This document shows, piece after piece, positions 8,120-18,094 of a stretch of 64,000 nucleotides of DNA. Source of the DNA: CAWARU01 sp963805795. GTDB taxonomy: Bacteria > Pseudomonadota > Gammaproteobacteria > UBA6186 > Azoamicaceae. The translations under genes were made by a program, and so were the position numbers. The notes below the pieces were generated by a model. The model had not been told where the DNA came from. It ran no database searches and saw only the letters and a program-made list of their open reading frames with translations. The stretch is from NCBI GenBank assembly GCA_963805795.1, contig CAWDVG010000001.1:868001-932000 (forward strand), read 5' to 3'. Each line of letters opens with the position of its first letter. The stretch's first letter is position 1.

Positions 8120-10831
8120 TTATAGCCAAGTTTTAAATTTTTTAATATACCATGTCTTTACAAGTTGTGTGACTATACAATAGGACAATAAAGTCAATAT
8201 TAAATATATAAAATAACTATTAGGTAAGGGTATTAAATCGACACTTTGGCCAATATTTGAAAAAGGCAAATAAACCCCCAAAGCAATGATAATTATCGTT
8301 GTTACCATGACGGGCAACGTGGCCATACTCTGGAAAAATGGGATTTTTTTGGTTCGAATCATATGGACAATTAAAGTTTGGGATATTAAACCTTCAACAA
8401 ACCATCCCGATTGAAACAAAGCCTGAGTTGCAATCGAATTAGCTTCATAGACATACCATAATAATGCAAAAGTTGTCATATCAAAAATTGAGCTAATAGG
8501 CCCTATAAAAACCATAAAACGTGCAATGCCTCCCGCATCCCAGGTTCTTGTTTTCATCAAAAATTCTTTATCCATTCTATCCCAGGGTATAGATAACTGG
8601 GAAAAATCATAAAGCAAATTTTGAATTAATAATTGTAGAGGCAGCATGGGTAAAAAGGGTAATAAGGCACTGGCAATTAAGACACTCAAAACATTTCCAA
8701 AGTTTGAGCTGGTGGTCATTTTTATATATTTGATAATATTACCATATACTTCTCGACCGATAACAACCCCTTCCCCCAAAACCAGCAAACTTTTTTCTAG
8801 AAGAATAATATCGGCAGATTCGCGTGCGATATCGGTTGCAGTATCGACTGAAATCCCGATATCTGCATCACGTAAAGCTGGTGCATCATTAATTCCGTCG
8901 CCCAGAAAGCCAACGATGTGACCATTATTTTTTAGGGCTCTAATGATCCTTGATTTTTGTAAGGGGTTCAATTTTGCAAATACGGTTGTTGCTTCTACCT
9001 TTTTGGATAATTCTAAATCAGTTAATTGATCAATTTCTGTACCTAAAATAATTTTTTCAAATGGTAGCTTGACTTCATTACAAATTCTTTGCGTAACAAT
9101 TTCGTTATCTCCGGTTAGAATTTTGATTCTAACATTATGACTTTTTAAGTCTTTTATTGCCTGATACGCGCTTTCTTTCGGTGGATCCAGAAAAGCCATT
9201 AATCCCATAAAGATAAAATTATTTTCATCGGCTAATGAATAAACCTGATCATTTTGGGCTGCATTTTTATAGGCTACTGCTATTACACGAAAACCTTCTG
9301 AAGATAATGTATTGGCCAGATCTTGCAATTTTTGAGCTTTTTCTGCAGTGTTTTGAACAAATTCTCCATCTTGTTCAATCATTGAGCAGATATCCAAGAC
9401 CTGTTCAATTGCACCTTTGCAGATCAATAAATTCTTATCCTCGCCTTTTCTAACAACAACGGTAAGTCTTTTTCTAATAAAGTCAAAGGGGATTTCATCA
9501 ATTTTTTTGTAATCTTTTTCGATATTTAAATCGCGCATCATTTGGCCATGATCTAAAATAGCCTTATCTAGCATATTTTTTAGGCCGCTTTGGAAGTAAC
9601 TATTTAAAAAACCATATTCTAAAACTGTAACACTTTCGTTACCATGGGTATCTAAATACTTTTCAAGAATGATCCGATCCTGCGTTAAAGTTCCAGTTTT
9701 ATCAGAACATAATATATCCATTGCGCCAAGTATCTGAATAGAGTTTAGCCTTTTAACAATAACTTTAAATTTGGACATGACAGAGGCCCCTTTTGCCAAA
9801 TTGGCTGTCACAATCATAGGGAGCATTTCAGGTGTTAAGCCAACAGCGACAGCGATAGAAAATAAAAAGGCTTCCTTCCATTCTTGTTTAAAAATTCCAT
9901 TTATGATAAAAATAATTGGCACCATAATACTAATAAAACGTATTAATATCCAGGTAACGCTATTAATGCCTTTATCAAAGCTAGTTTCGGGACGTTGTCC
10001 TAAGATATTTTTTGCCAATGAACCAAAGAGCGTATTTTCAGCCGTTGCTACGACGATAGCCTTAGCATAACCGCTAACGACACTGGTCCCCATAAAACAC
10101 ATATTACTTAAATCAATGGGGTTAAATTTATTTTCATTTATATCCAGATTTATTTTATTTTTTATTTCATCGTTAAGCTCGTATTTTTCAACAGGTATGG
10201 ATTCACCTGTTAGGGTCGATTGGCTAATGTACAAATCTTTAGAACGAATTAAACGTATATCAGCTGGGATCATATCCCCAGCAGAAAGATAAACGATATC
10301 ACCTGGCACCAATTCTTCGATAGGAATTTCATGTTTTTTAGAGATATCTAATTTAGATTCTTCATCCGTAGGTGAATCTTGTCTTCTGACGGTGGCATTG
10401 GTGCGAACCATAGAGCGCAATGCTTCTGCAGATTGAGCAGAACGATATTCTTGGATGAATCTCATCAATACACTAATAATCACCATTACAGTAACAACAA
10501 TAGTCGCTCTAATATCTTCGGTAATGTAAGAAACAAAACCTAATATTAATAAGACTGCAATAAACGGATTTTTAAAATTATTGATAAGCATCCAATACCA
10601 TGCTAGGGGCTTTTCTCGGATAACTTCATTTTTTCCATAGCGAGATATTCTATTTTCAGCTTCTTCGAAGGTTAATCCATGGCTTTTGCTGTTGAATTCA
10701 TCGTAGACTTGTTGAATGTTAGATGCTGCTATTTTTAACAAAAAAGGGGTCAAAGTGTGACTTTTGTCGACTTTTTTAGGTTTAGTAATAATACTATTCT
10801 TAATTTTGTCAATAACAGAGAAATGATTCAT
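8120..10831 (-). CDS. mgtA: Magnesium-translocating P-type ATPase
   Basis: This is a P-type (P3B) ATPase importing Mg2+ across the inner membrane at the cost of ATP. The cytosolic N-terminus is followed by two helices near 85-125 and the actuator loop with TGES at 208-211. Next come the VGLTPEMLP helix-4 motif characteristic of MgtA/MgtB (331-339) and the phosphorylation motif CSDKTGTLT with Asp377. The hinge GDGINDAP and C-terminal membrane helices complete the enzyme. The length of 903 residues equals the family norm and no key residue is missing. AGAAGAGA precedes the ATG. The 265-bp leader upstream could hold a Mg2+-responsive element, but I see no recognisable structure. Confidence 0.95.
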   Translation of the reverse strand: MNHFSVIDKIKNSIITKPKKVDKSHTLTPFLLKIAASNIQQVYDEFNSKSHGLTFEEAENRISRYGKNEVIREKPLAWYWMLINNFKNPFIAVLLILGFVSYITEDIRATIVVTVMVIISVLMRFIQEYRSAQSAEALRSMVRTNATVRRQDSPTDEESKLDISKKHEIPIEELVPGDIVYLSAGDMIPADIRLIRSKDLYISQSTLTGESIPVEKYELNDEIKNKINLDINENKFNPIDLSNMCFMGTSVVSGYAKAIVVATAENTLFGSLAKNILGQRPETSFDKGINSVTWILIRFISIMVPIIFIINGIFKQEWKEAFLFSIAVAVGLTPEMLPMIVTANLAKGASVMSKFKVIVKRLNSIQILGAMDILCSDKTGTLTQDRIILEKYLDTHGNESVTVLEYGFLNSYFQSGLKNMLDKAILDHGQMMRDLNIEKDYKKIDEIPFDFIRKRLTVVVRKGEDKNLLICKGAIEQVLDICSMIEQDGEFVQNTAEKAQKLQDLANTLSSEGFRVIAVAYKNAAQNDQVYSLADENNFIFMGLMAFLDPPKESAYQAIKDLKSHNVRIKILTGDNEIVTQRICNEVKLPFEKIILGTEIDQLTDLELSKKVEATTVFAKLNPLQKSRIIRALKNNGHIVGFLGDGINDAPALRDADIGISVDTATDIARESADIILLEKSLLVLGEGVVIGREVYGNIIKYIKMTTSSNFGNVLSVLIASALLPFLPMLPLQLLIQNLLYDFSQLSIPWDRMDKEFLMKTRTWDAGGIARFMVFIGPISSIFDMTTFALLWYVYEANSIATQALFQSGWFVEGLISQTLIVHMIRTKKIPFFQSMATLPVMVTTIIIIALGVYLPFSNIGQSVDLIPLPNSYFIYLILTLLSYCIVTQLVKTWYIKKFKTWL

Positions 10832-11096
10832 GGCTGGTCTCTTCTATAATATAATAGCTACCCGAAACCTAATTTTTGGATCATTCTTTTAATATAGTAA
10901 AAAATAATGCTTAGGGTGGCAAAACCTGTAGGAGTAATATAAATGGAATATGGGGTAATATACACAGGTTGACAGTTAGCAAGCTATTCAGTAAAATAAA
11001 AATTATTTATTTATCATGAAATCCACATGAGATAAAATATATTAAATATCAATAGGTTAAAGATTTTAAATATATTTACACATAAAGGTTATTATT

Positions 11097-13268
11097 ATGG
11101 CAGCAAATCCAACACATATGTATGATGCGGCAAAAAGAGCACAAGAAGTACTTGATGCTCAGAAAAAAGAATTAGATGTTTTATTAAACGATGCAAAAGG
11201 CTATGTATCCACTGCAGAAAATGCTATAGAGGCCATTAAGGATCAAATTCGCAATTATAAAGAAGCATTCGAAAAAATTCAAAAACGGAAGCATGAAGAC
11301 CAAATAAGACGTGAAAAAATTATAGATGACTATGCAGAGAAAGTAAACAATCTCATTAACGCATTAGAATCAAGCGCTAAAAAAAATGAAAAGGATTTAA
11401 AGGATTATATCGAAAACCAAGAAATGGAAGATAGAATTGGTTATGGGTTTGGTGCAACTACAACTTTAGCTCTTGTAGGAATTTTGACACCCTTCACTGG
11501 AGATGATGCTATATCCATAGCAGGATATTATTTACCTATAGGTATCGCAATTGGCCAATCCAATTACAAATATTTTGTGCCTGTTTATAATAAATTAATG
11601 GGTGTTTACCAATATTGTTGTAACTCTTCTGAGAGCCCAACCCCTGCACCTACTTCACCCTCATTATCATCGCCCGAGAAACCTCGGCCAGCCCTTGTTA
11701 TTGATATTAATACTAATCCTAGTCATGCTAGCCAAGCAAACAGTCCTAGCCATGAAACTGCAGCTCCTATTCGCAAAACGACTGGTTCCCTATCAGAAAA
11801 TGTATATCGTCTCGAAAATTCCGATAAGCGTAGTGAGGATATGGCCCGATCTCAACCAATAGTAACAAATAATAATGCAAGTCAACCGGCCAAATCATTA
11901 AAGGTATCGAAATCGGACAAGGAAATAAGAGCGAAAGTCAGTTCTGATAAAAAGTCAGATAAAAGATCTGCAACTATTAATTTTGCCTCAGCTACTTTTG
12001 CTGCAAGAACCCAAATTAAAGAAAGTGTGGCAGAGACAAAAAGACAACTCGATATCACAAATCAGAATACAGCTGATTTTCTTGGTGCAACAAAAAGATT
12101 AACGGATGCATTAAATTTAGAAAAACAACAGATGATAGATTCCTTAGACAAAATTACTAACGAAGCCAATGCTGAAATAGTAGCTGATAAGCTAAAACTC
12201 GAGAAGTTCCAAGAAAATATTGATAAAACTAAAATAGACCATGAAAAAAGGTCGAAAAAAGCGCAAGACGCTTTAACAAGCTATATTGAAAAACAAAAAT
12301 TAAAAGTGACAACAGGAAGGAAGCTTGGACTAACCATGGCAGGTACCATTGCTGCTGCAGGAGGTGTTCTTGTCGCCACGGGAGCTATTAGTTCCATATT
12401 ACCGGTATTATCAGGAGCATCTTTTGGTTACTCTGCCGCTAATGCCTTTGGACGTTGGAAATTTGAATCAATCAATCGAGCCTGGAATTATTTGACATGT
12501 GTAGTAGCGAATGAAGTGACTACCACTTCAACCACAAATACCCCTAATGCAGGAAGGTCACCTCAGGGTTCACCATCGGTTACTCCAAATCCCTCCCCTA
12601 ATATGAGTCCTTTAACGAGTCCTTCCTTAGCAGTTAAGGATTTACAGCTTCTACAAAGTTCGCCAAGTCAAAATGCTACTGAAGTTAGAATTACCATCAA
12701 GGACAACACATTAAGTCCAAATTTGACTGCTGCTGGTATTCCTGTTACTAATGCTGCTGGGCTTAGCGGCTCAGTTAGCATTCCTATAGCTAACATGGAT
12801 AGAAAACATAGTCTAGATGCTAATGTTAGTGCTGCTACTGTTTCTTCTCCTATCATTACGCCTGCAGTACTTAATGCAGCGTCTTCGCTAACGATAGATT
12901 CAAATACTAGCAATCCAATGATTGTTGCCAAACCAATACTTCTTTCAAGTGCAGGTAATAGTGCCGGCAGTAGCGCTAGTTCTAATGGTAATACCAAAGC
13001 TAATACGAATACTATGGCTGCAAAACCTGCTCTTATGACATTAAGTGTCCCCGGCCAGGTACAGTCTGATAGTCAAGTATCCATTGACACAAGCATCGCA
13101 ACAGCTTCATTGCAAACAAATCTTCCGCCCATAAAATTGAATAATTCCACGAAGGGAAGTAATTCACAACCGGGAAGTAGGCCCGGATCCGCAGCCAATT
13201 CTAGTCGTAAAACTGTTTCCGCTAACTCATCAAGTTATAAGGGGAGTAGGAACAAAATAATTAAATAA
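11097..13268 (+). CDS. Effector-like protein with duplicated coiled-coil/membrane module
   Basis: This 723-residue protein has no family I recognise. It contains an internal duplication. Module A (about 10-178) and module B (about 300-473) each consist of a charged coiled coil of about 90 residues, a conserved Y-I-E (DYIENQ / SYIEKQ), a Gly/Ala-rich membrane hairpin, and an aromatic amphipathic segment (YKYFVPVYNKLMGVYQYCC / GRWKFESINRAWNYLTCVV). Each module is followed by a long Ser/Thr/Asn/Pro-rich linker; the second occupies about 250 residues to the C-terminus, which ends in SRNKIIK. There is no N-terminal signal peptide. Coiled coils plus paired membrane hairpins are typical of effectors that insert into host membranes, but that role is inference. 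Convergent with the U-box/OTU gene. Confidence 0.75.
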   Translation: MAANPTHMYDAAKRAQEVLDAQKKELDVLLNDAKGYVSTAENAIEAIKDQIRNYKEAFEKIQKRKHEDQIRREKIIDDYAEKVNNLINALESSAKKNEKDLKDYIENQEMEDRIGYGFGATTTLALVGILTPFTGDDAISIAGYYLPIGIAIGQSNYKYFVPVYNKLMGVYQYCCNSSESPTPAPTSPSLSSPEKPRPALVIDINTNPSHASQANSPSHETAAPIRKTTGSLSENVYRLENSDKRSEDMARSQPIVTNNNASQPAKSLKVSKSDKEIRAKVSSDKKSDKRSATINFASATFAARTQIKESVAETKRQLDITNQNTADFLGATKRLTDALNLEKQQMIDSLDKITNEANAEIVADKLKLEKFQENIDKTKIDHEKRSKKAQDALTSYIEKQKLKVTTGRKLGLTMAGTIAAAGGVLVATGAISSILPVLSGASFGYSAANAFGRWKFESINRAWNYLTCVVANEVTTTSTTNTPNAGRSPQGSPSVTPNPSPNMSPLTSPSLAVKDLQLLQSSPSQNATEVRITIKDNTLSPNLTAAGIPVTNAAGLSGSVSIPIANMDRKHSLDANVSAATVSSPIITPAVLNAASSLTIDSNTSNPMIVAKPILLSSAGNSAGSSASSNGNTKANTNTMAAKPALMTLSVPGQVQSDSQVSIDTSIATASLQTNLPPIKLNNSTKGSNSQPGSRPGSAANSSRKTVSANSSSYKGSRNKIIK

Positions 13269-13309
13269 ACTAAACAGCTAAAGCTATCTCTTTACTGCAG
13301 ATGCACGGT

Positions 13310-16300
13310 TTACGGCATTCCATGAGCTACTGTAGCTTGTTGTTGCTGAAATTGATTGCGTATTTTTGCTAACTCCTCTTCTAACTGTCTCATTCTTTGT
13401 AATGCATACATAGGTGTCATTGTAGATGGTTCCTGTCTTGGTTTTTGCATTGCGGCAAGCGTCTTTATTGCATTACCCTCCCCTTGTTTTGCTGCCCTTT
13501 CCCACCATATCTTTGCTGCTGCATTATCTTGTTTAACACCATAACCCTTGTTATACATGAATCCTACTGCATACTGCGATCTGGCATGCATTTTATTTGC
13601 TGCCGTCTGCCAATGTCTAAACGCTTCATTATAACTTTTGGAAAGACCCAGTTCATTGCCACTATAATATGCCTGGGCAATTCTACAGAGCGCCTCAGAA
13701 TGTTCATTCTTGGCTGCTAAGTTATACCAATTATATGCTTCCTTTTCATTTTTTTGAACTCCAATACCATAAAAATACATGGTGCCAAGACTACATTGAG
13801 CTTCCACAAAATTTTGTTTGGCTGCAAGTTCCACTAATCGGAAAGCTTCTTTTTCATCTTTTTTTGTGCCTCGACCTTTACGATGCATCTCAGCAAGAGC
13901 ATGCTGTGCAGCTGCATTTCCCTGATCGGCAGCTTTTTTATACCATATAAAAGCCTTACCCTCATCTTTAGGTACAAATTCATTTCCGTTTGAATACATT
14001 TCAGCAAGATTAAATTGTGCAGCCGCAGATTCTTTAGCCGCTTTTTCAAACCATTCAAAAGCTGTTTTTAAATTTTTGCCAACTCCTTGGCCCAATTTAT
14101 ACATTTCACCTAAATAATTTTGCGCTTCAGGATAATTTTGTTCAGCTGCACGCCTATAGTATTCGCAAGCTTTGACATCACTGCGTTCAATGCCCATTGC
14201 TTCTGCATATCTATTACCAACGTAAAATTGAGCCTCTGGATTTCCAGCATTTGCAGCTTCTAAATACCAATGAAAGGCTTGTCTTTCATCTTTGGGAGTC
14301 CCCTGCCCTAACGCATACATAGTAGCGAGATTCATTTGAGCTTCGATATTATCTTTCATGGCTGCTTTCATAAATAAATTAAAAGCTTCAGTCTCATCTT
14401 TCTTAGATACACCAAGCCCTTTTTCCAGCATCATTGCTAGATTGTTTTGTGCTTCAACATTACCCTGTTGAGCAGCAAGATTAAAAAATTCATATGCCAT
14501 TTTTTCATCTTGTTTTGTTCCTAGCCCATTAAGATATATTATACCTAATTGATTTTGAGCGCTTGGATGGCATTGTTCAGCAGCTTTCCTGTACCACATC
14601 AAAGCTTTGTTATCATCTATTGAAACACTAATTCCAACGGCAAACATTTCAGCAAGATTGATTTGTGCCTCAACATGATCACTATTGGCTGCTTGCTCAA
14701 ACAGTTCAAAAGCTCTAGCTTCATTCTTCTTGATTGGTTCTTCCCCATAACGATATAAGATCCCAAGAAAATATTGGGCATGGCAACTTCCTAACTTGGC
14801 TGCTAATTCTAATTTCTCTAATCCCTCTTTCTTGTTTTCTGCGACACCTTCTCCCAGAAACTCCATTTGGCCAAGATAGTTTAAAACTGCATTATCTGTA
14901 GGATATAACTCAATGACCTTATTAAACCATTTATAAGCTTCAGAATAATTTACAACAACGTCTTTTAGAACTTCCCGAACAACCTTTGTCATATTATCCA
15001 TGTCTTTGCCACCATAATAATACGCCAAAGCAAGATTGTACTGATTTTCAACACTCCCATTTTCTGCTTCGTGCTCAAACTCAGAAAAAGTGAGTTGGAA
15101 TTTGGCCTTCTTTTTCTTCTTAGTTTTTTTAGCATTTGCTGCAGGAATTAACACTGTGGTATCAGACAATAATGTATTATTGCCTTTTGACATTTTTCTT
15201 GTTAAAGAAGGTGTCGGAACAGAAGAAGTGATGGAGGTTGATGGAGTACTATTTGTTCCCGCTTCTTTTTTAATCTTTCGATAAGTCTCCAGAAATCTTT
15301 CATTCACTCTTTCATAGTGACCACGGCCATCAAAAACGACTGCAACACTAGGGTTACCTCCCTCATTATAATCATCTGGTCCAACATTTATATTCTTATA
15401 ACGGTTATGATTATAAAATTTTATGTTTATATTGAAAACATGTGCAATAATTTTTAATTCTAAAGGTAATAACCATTGTGAAGGCCGCTGCACATAATTA
15501 GCATATTCGTTTAAAATATTTGCATCGACGAGTTGGTCTAGATCAAACCCTTGGTTTGATTCACGGGTATAAGTTTCAAAATGCGTATTTAATGAATCAA
15601 TCGACATTATCAATCCATATAATACTCCTCCGTCAATGTTTAAACAATGGTGAAATTTTTGTTTGTAGCTAGTTAGCTCTTTTTCATTTTTCGTATGCGT
15701 CATTATAAATTCACTAATTTCTTTATAACTTTTTAAAAGCGCTTCAAATGTATTCCAAATATCATCTAGTCTTTTATGATTACTTTTTAAAAATCTAGAG
15801 TACCTATTTTTTAATGTGGGCAATCTTGAAGCGCCTTCTCTTCCACCCTCTAACTCTTCCATTAAAATCGCTTGAATGCCCCGGATTATGAGAGGATAAA
15901 TAGGACTATCGTTTTTAACTTTGCGGATAGCGTCAGCCATCTCTTTCCTTTTCGTAGGTACATCGTCATATGTAACAAGCCCCCCTTTAAATTGGCCAAA
16001 GGTAGCATGAAAGGCGCAATCCCCTTCACCTCTCGTCTTAATGGAAAATTGATGTTCATTATTGATATCAGAGCTGGCTTTGTGATTTTTATCTTGGTCT
16101 GATTTTTCCTTTTCAGAGTTTTCTGACGGAGTTTGAGCGGAAGCGGTCGATGTTTTTTTGCGAGTAGCAACTCGTGCCAATAAATTTAAACTATTGGAGG
16201 AACGTATAAAAGGATCCGTTGGGACAAAACCATCAGAAGAATCCAGAAAAATTATATCCGGATCGCATTCTGCTTCTTTATCGGACTTGCTGGTTTCGTC

Positions 16301-16807
16301 CTTTCTTAACTTTTTCGAAGGTCCTTCTTCACCTATTCCATTTACAGCTTTATCTGGCAAAGAACTATCAGAAGCGACAATTGCTTTAGCCTTTCTTTTG
16401 TTAATGCCCCCATTCTCATTTTCATGATGGACATTCTGTGGATCCACAGTATTCTGCAACTGTTTCTTTCTTGCTAATGCCTCTTCCTTTTCTTTTAGCT
16501 TTTTCCCTTCAATTGAAAGATGCATTTTAAATATATTTACATTTATTTCATCTTCATCAAGCTCTTCAGCGAATTCTTTTTCTAGTTTTTGAGTTGCAGC
16601 AAAATTAGCAATAGTCGCTTTTAATTCAACATTGGGATTAAGGATTTTATTTTTAAGTGGGTTTCCAAAAATGTTATAATCCCTGCTTTGTAACCACAAT
16701 TCTATAGCTCTACGTTCGTAAGTAATGCCGTCTGCTGCCATGACGGGATCCTTCATAACATAATTTGTGATTGGACAAATATAAACGCTTGGAGCTGTTG
16801 TCTTCAT
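13310..16807 (-). CDS. U-box / OTU protease / Sel1-repeat fusion protein
   Basis: This is a 1165-residue multidomain protein. Residues 8-75 form a U-box: CPITNYVMKDPVMAADGITY, then ERRAIELWL, the signature of E2-binding ubiquitin ligases. After a charged, low-complexity linker, residues 252-503 resemble an OTU cysteine protease. The nucleophile motif is GEGDCAFHA (Cys264), and the histidine motif near the end is DGRGHYERV (His497). From about 578 to 1115 there are some 14 Sel1 repeats (A-x-x-x-LG-x-MY-x-x-G-x-G-V pattern), a protein-binding solenoid. The C-terminus is a short Gln-rich coiled coil. Lys/Arg tracts occur at 136-141, 165-169 and 560-569. U-box and OTU folds are eukaryote-like, so it probably acts on host ubiquitin after secretion; that is inference. 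The key U-box and OTU residues look intact. Confidence 0.88.
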   Translation of the reverse strand: MKTTAPSVYICPITNYVMKDPVMAADGITYERRAIELWLQSRDYNIFGNPLKNKILNPNVELKATIANFAATQKLEKEFAEELDEDEINVNIFKMHLSIEGKKLKEKEEALARKKQLQNTVDPQNVHHENENGGINKRKAKAIVASDSSLPDKAVNGIGEEGPSKKLRKDETSKSDKEAECDPDIIFLDSSDGFVPTDPFIRSSNSLNLLARVATRKKTSTASAQTPSENSEKEKSDQDKNHKASSDINNEHQFSIKTRGEGDCAFHATFGQFKGGLVTYDDVPTKRKEMADAIRKVKNDSPIYPLIIRGIQAILMEELEGGREGASRLPTLKNRYSRFLKSNHKRLDDIWNTFEALLKSYKEISEFIMTHTKNEKELTSYKQKFHHCLNIDGGVLYGLIMSIDSLNTHFETYTRESNQGFDLDQLVDANILNEYANYVQRPSQWLLPLELKIIAHVFNINIKFYNHNRYKNINVGPDDYNEGGNPSVAVVFDGRGHYERVNERFLETYRKIKKEAGTNSTPSTSITSSVPTPSLTRKMSKGNNTLLSDTTVLIPAANAKKTKKKKKAKFQLTFSEFEHEAENGSVENQYNLALAYYYGGKDMDNMTKVVREVLKDVVVNYSEAYKWFNKVIELYPTDNAVLNYLGQMEFLGEGVAENKKEGLEKLELAAKLGSCHAQYFLGILYRYGEEPIKKNEARAFELFEQAANSDHVEAQINLAEMFAVGISVSIDDNKALMWYRKAAEQCHPSAQNQLGIIYLNGLGTKQDEKMAYEFFNLAAQQGNVEAQNNLAMMLEKGLGVSKKDETEAFNLFMKAAMKDNIEAQMNLATMYALGQGTPKDERQAFHWYLEAANAGNPEAQFYVGNRYAEAMGIERSDVKACEYYRRAAEQNYPEAQNYLGEMYKLGQGVGKNLKTAFEWFEKAAKESAAAQFNLAEMYSNGNEFVPKDEGKAFIWYKKAADQGNAAAQHALAEMHRKGRGTKKDEKEAFRLVELAAKQNFVEAQCSLGTMYFYGIGVQKNEKEAYNWYNLAAKNEHSEALCRIAQAYYSGNELGLSKSYNEAFRHWQTAANKMHARSQYAVGFMYNKGYGVKQDNAAAKIWWERAAKQGEGNAIKTLAAMQKPRQEPSTMTPMYALQRMRQLEEELAKIRNQFQQQQATVAHGMP

Positions 16808-16944
16808 TGAATACCCTTTTGTAGCAAAGTAAAATTTGAAAACAAATGCTAATTTAGGGAAAGGATATTGTCAAATTATTTTATGACCAAGCATATATTG
16901 CTATAATTAATGATATGTCGAATTAAGTAAATGTTTGTAAAAAC

Positions 16945-18051
16945 CTATTCCAGTGTCGTTATGCCTAAAGCTTTTAGGCGGTCTTCCAATGGTGGGTGTG
17001 TTGAAAATAAGCTATTGAGTGATTGTAATGGATGAATGCCAGCATAACGGGGATCATAAAAATAAGAAGCGTTTCGAACCTCTTCATGCGGGGTGGTAGA
17101 ATATTCTTTTTTGTAAGTTGAAAAATGGTTTAGGGTGTCTTTGTGGATTTTAAGTAATGCTCTTCCTAAGGGTTCATTATCCCGAGTAAGCTCTACTGAT
17201 CCAGAATCAGCCATATATTCCCTAGTTCGACTTAAATACAACATTAATAATACGGTTAAAATAGGCAAAAGAAAACGAATTAATACAATAATAATAACTA
17301 GGCGATCATCACGTTCTCTAGCATAAAGAATGCCTCTAAATAAAATATCAACCGCAATTAATATAAGATTACTTAATAGTGCGACTGTTATCGTTAGCCT
17401 AATGTCGTTATGTCGAATATGAGATAGTTCATGCGCCATGACGGCTTGTAATTCACTTCGATCCAACTTTTCTAATAAGCCACGGGTAATGGCGACCAAA
17501 GCGGTTTTTTCGCTCATGCCGCTCGCAAATGCATTCATATAATCGGCTTCAATGATGCAAATTTTAGGCATAAATCGAAGTCCAGCTGCGATTTTTAATT
17601 CTTCCACCACATTATACAACTGTTTTTCTTCGAACTTGGTAGAGTCAGAAGTAACAACGGTATAGTCTGTTCCAAGCATGACCATGTTTCTATGAAAAAG
17701 AAATGTTACTAATAATGAAAAAAATGCAATGGTTATCATTGCAAAAGTTGCAATAGGAACGGTTTGAAATTTCAACAGATTAATAATTTCCTTTTTTATA
17801 TCTGCATATTGAAAGCTGGATGGCGTTGTGGTTGAGTTTTGGAAATTGTAGTAATTAATATAGTTTTGCCCAAATTGATAGGGATTGAAATTGTAAAAAA
17901 ATAAATCCATCAAAAAGCCAACAGCGATATAGACGATAATGAATATTATGATGACATTTCGAGTGTTTCTGTCGTTATTTCTAAGTAATGTTCTCCAGTC
18001 AGGCGCTTTTATTTTATAGCCTTGTAATGAATCACTAGGCTTCTGTTCCAA
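16945..18051 (-). CDS. htpX: HtpX-like M48 zinc metalloprotease
   Basis: This is an inner-membrane M48-family protease that degrades misfolded membrane proteins. Membrane segments lie near 31-52 and 98-120. The zinc motif HELSH is at 207-211 with the downstream glutamate in SRTREYMAD (about 278). Two more helices lie between. It probably starts at TTG 18051, with GGGAG 8 nt upstream. At 368 residues it is longer than E. coli HtpX (about 290), with an extra N-terminal cytosolic segment and a Thr/Asn-rich loop. It lies 43 bp downstream of lemA on the same strand, a pairing seen in many bacteria, and the two are probably co-transcribed. Confidence 0.9.
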   Translation of the reverse strand: MEQKPSDSLQGYKIKAPDWRTLLRNNDRNTRNVIIIFIIVYIAVGFLMDLFFYNFNPYQFGQNYINYYNFQNSTTTPSSFQYADIKKEIINLLKFQTVPIATFAMITIAFFSLLVTFLFHRNMVMLGTDYTVVTSDSTKFEEKQLYNVVEELKIAAGLRFMPKICIIEADYMNAFASGMSEKTALVAITRGLLEKLDRSELQAVMAHELSHIRHNDIRLTITVALLSNLILIAVDILFRGILYARERDDRLVIIIVLIRFLLPILTVLLMLYLSRTREYMADSGSVELTRDNEPLGRALLKIHKDTLNHFSTYKKEYSTTPHEEVRNASYFYDPRYAGIHPLQSLNSLFSTHPPLEDRLKALGITTLE

Positions 18052-18094
18052 TGCCTTTCTCCCGAGCTAATAAACTCAAAATGAATAGAAAAGA

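Noticed and set aside
10832..11096. Mg2+-sensing leader upstream of mgtA
   Set aside because: Such leaders are known in enterobacteria, but I could not find a proline-rich leader frame or a convincing stem-loop set here.
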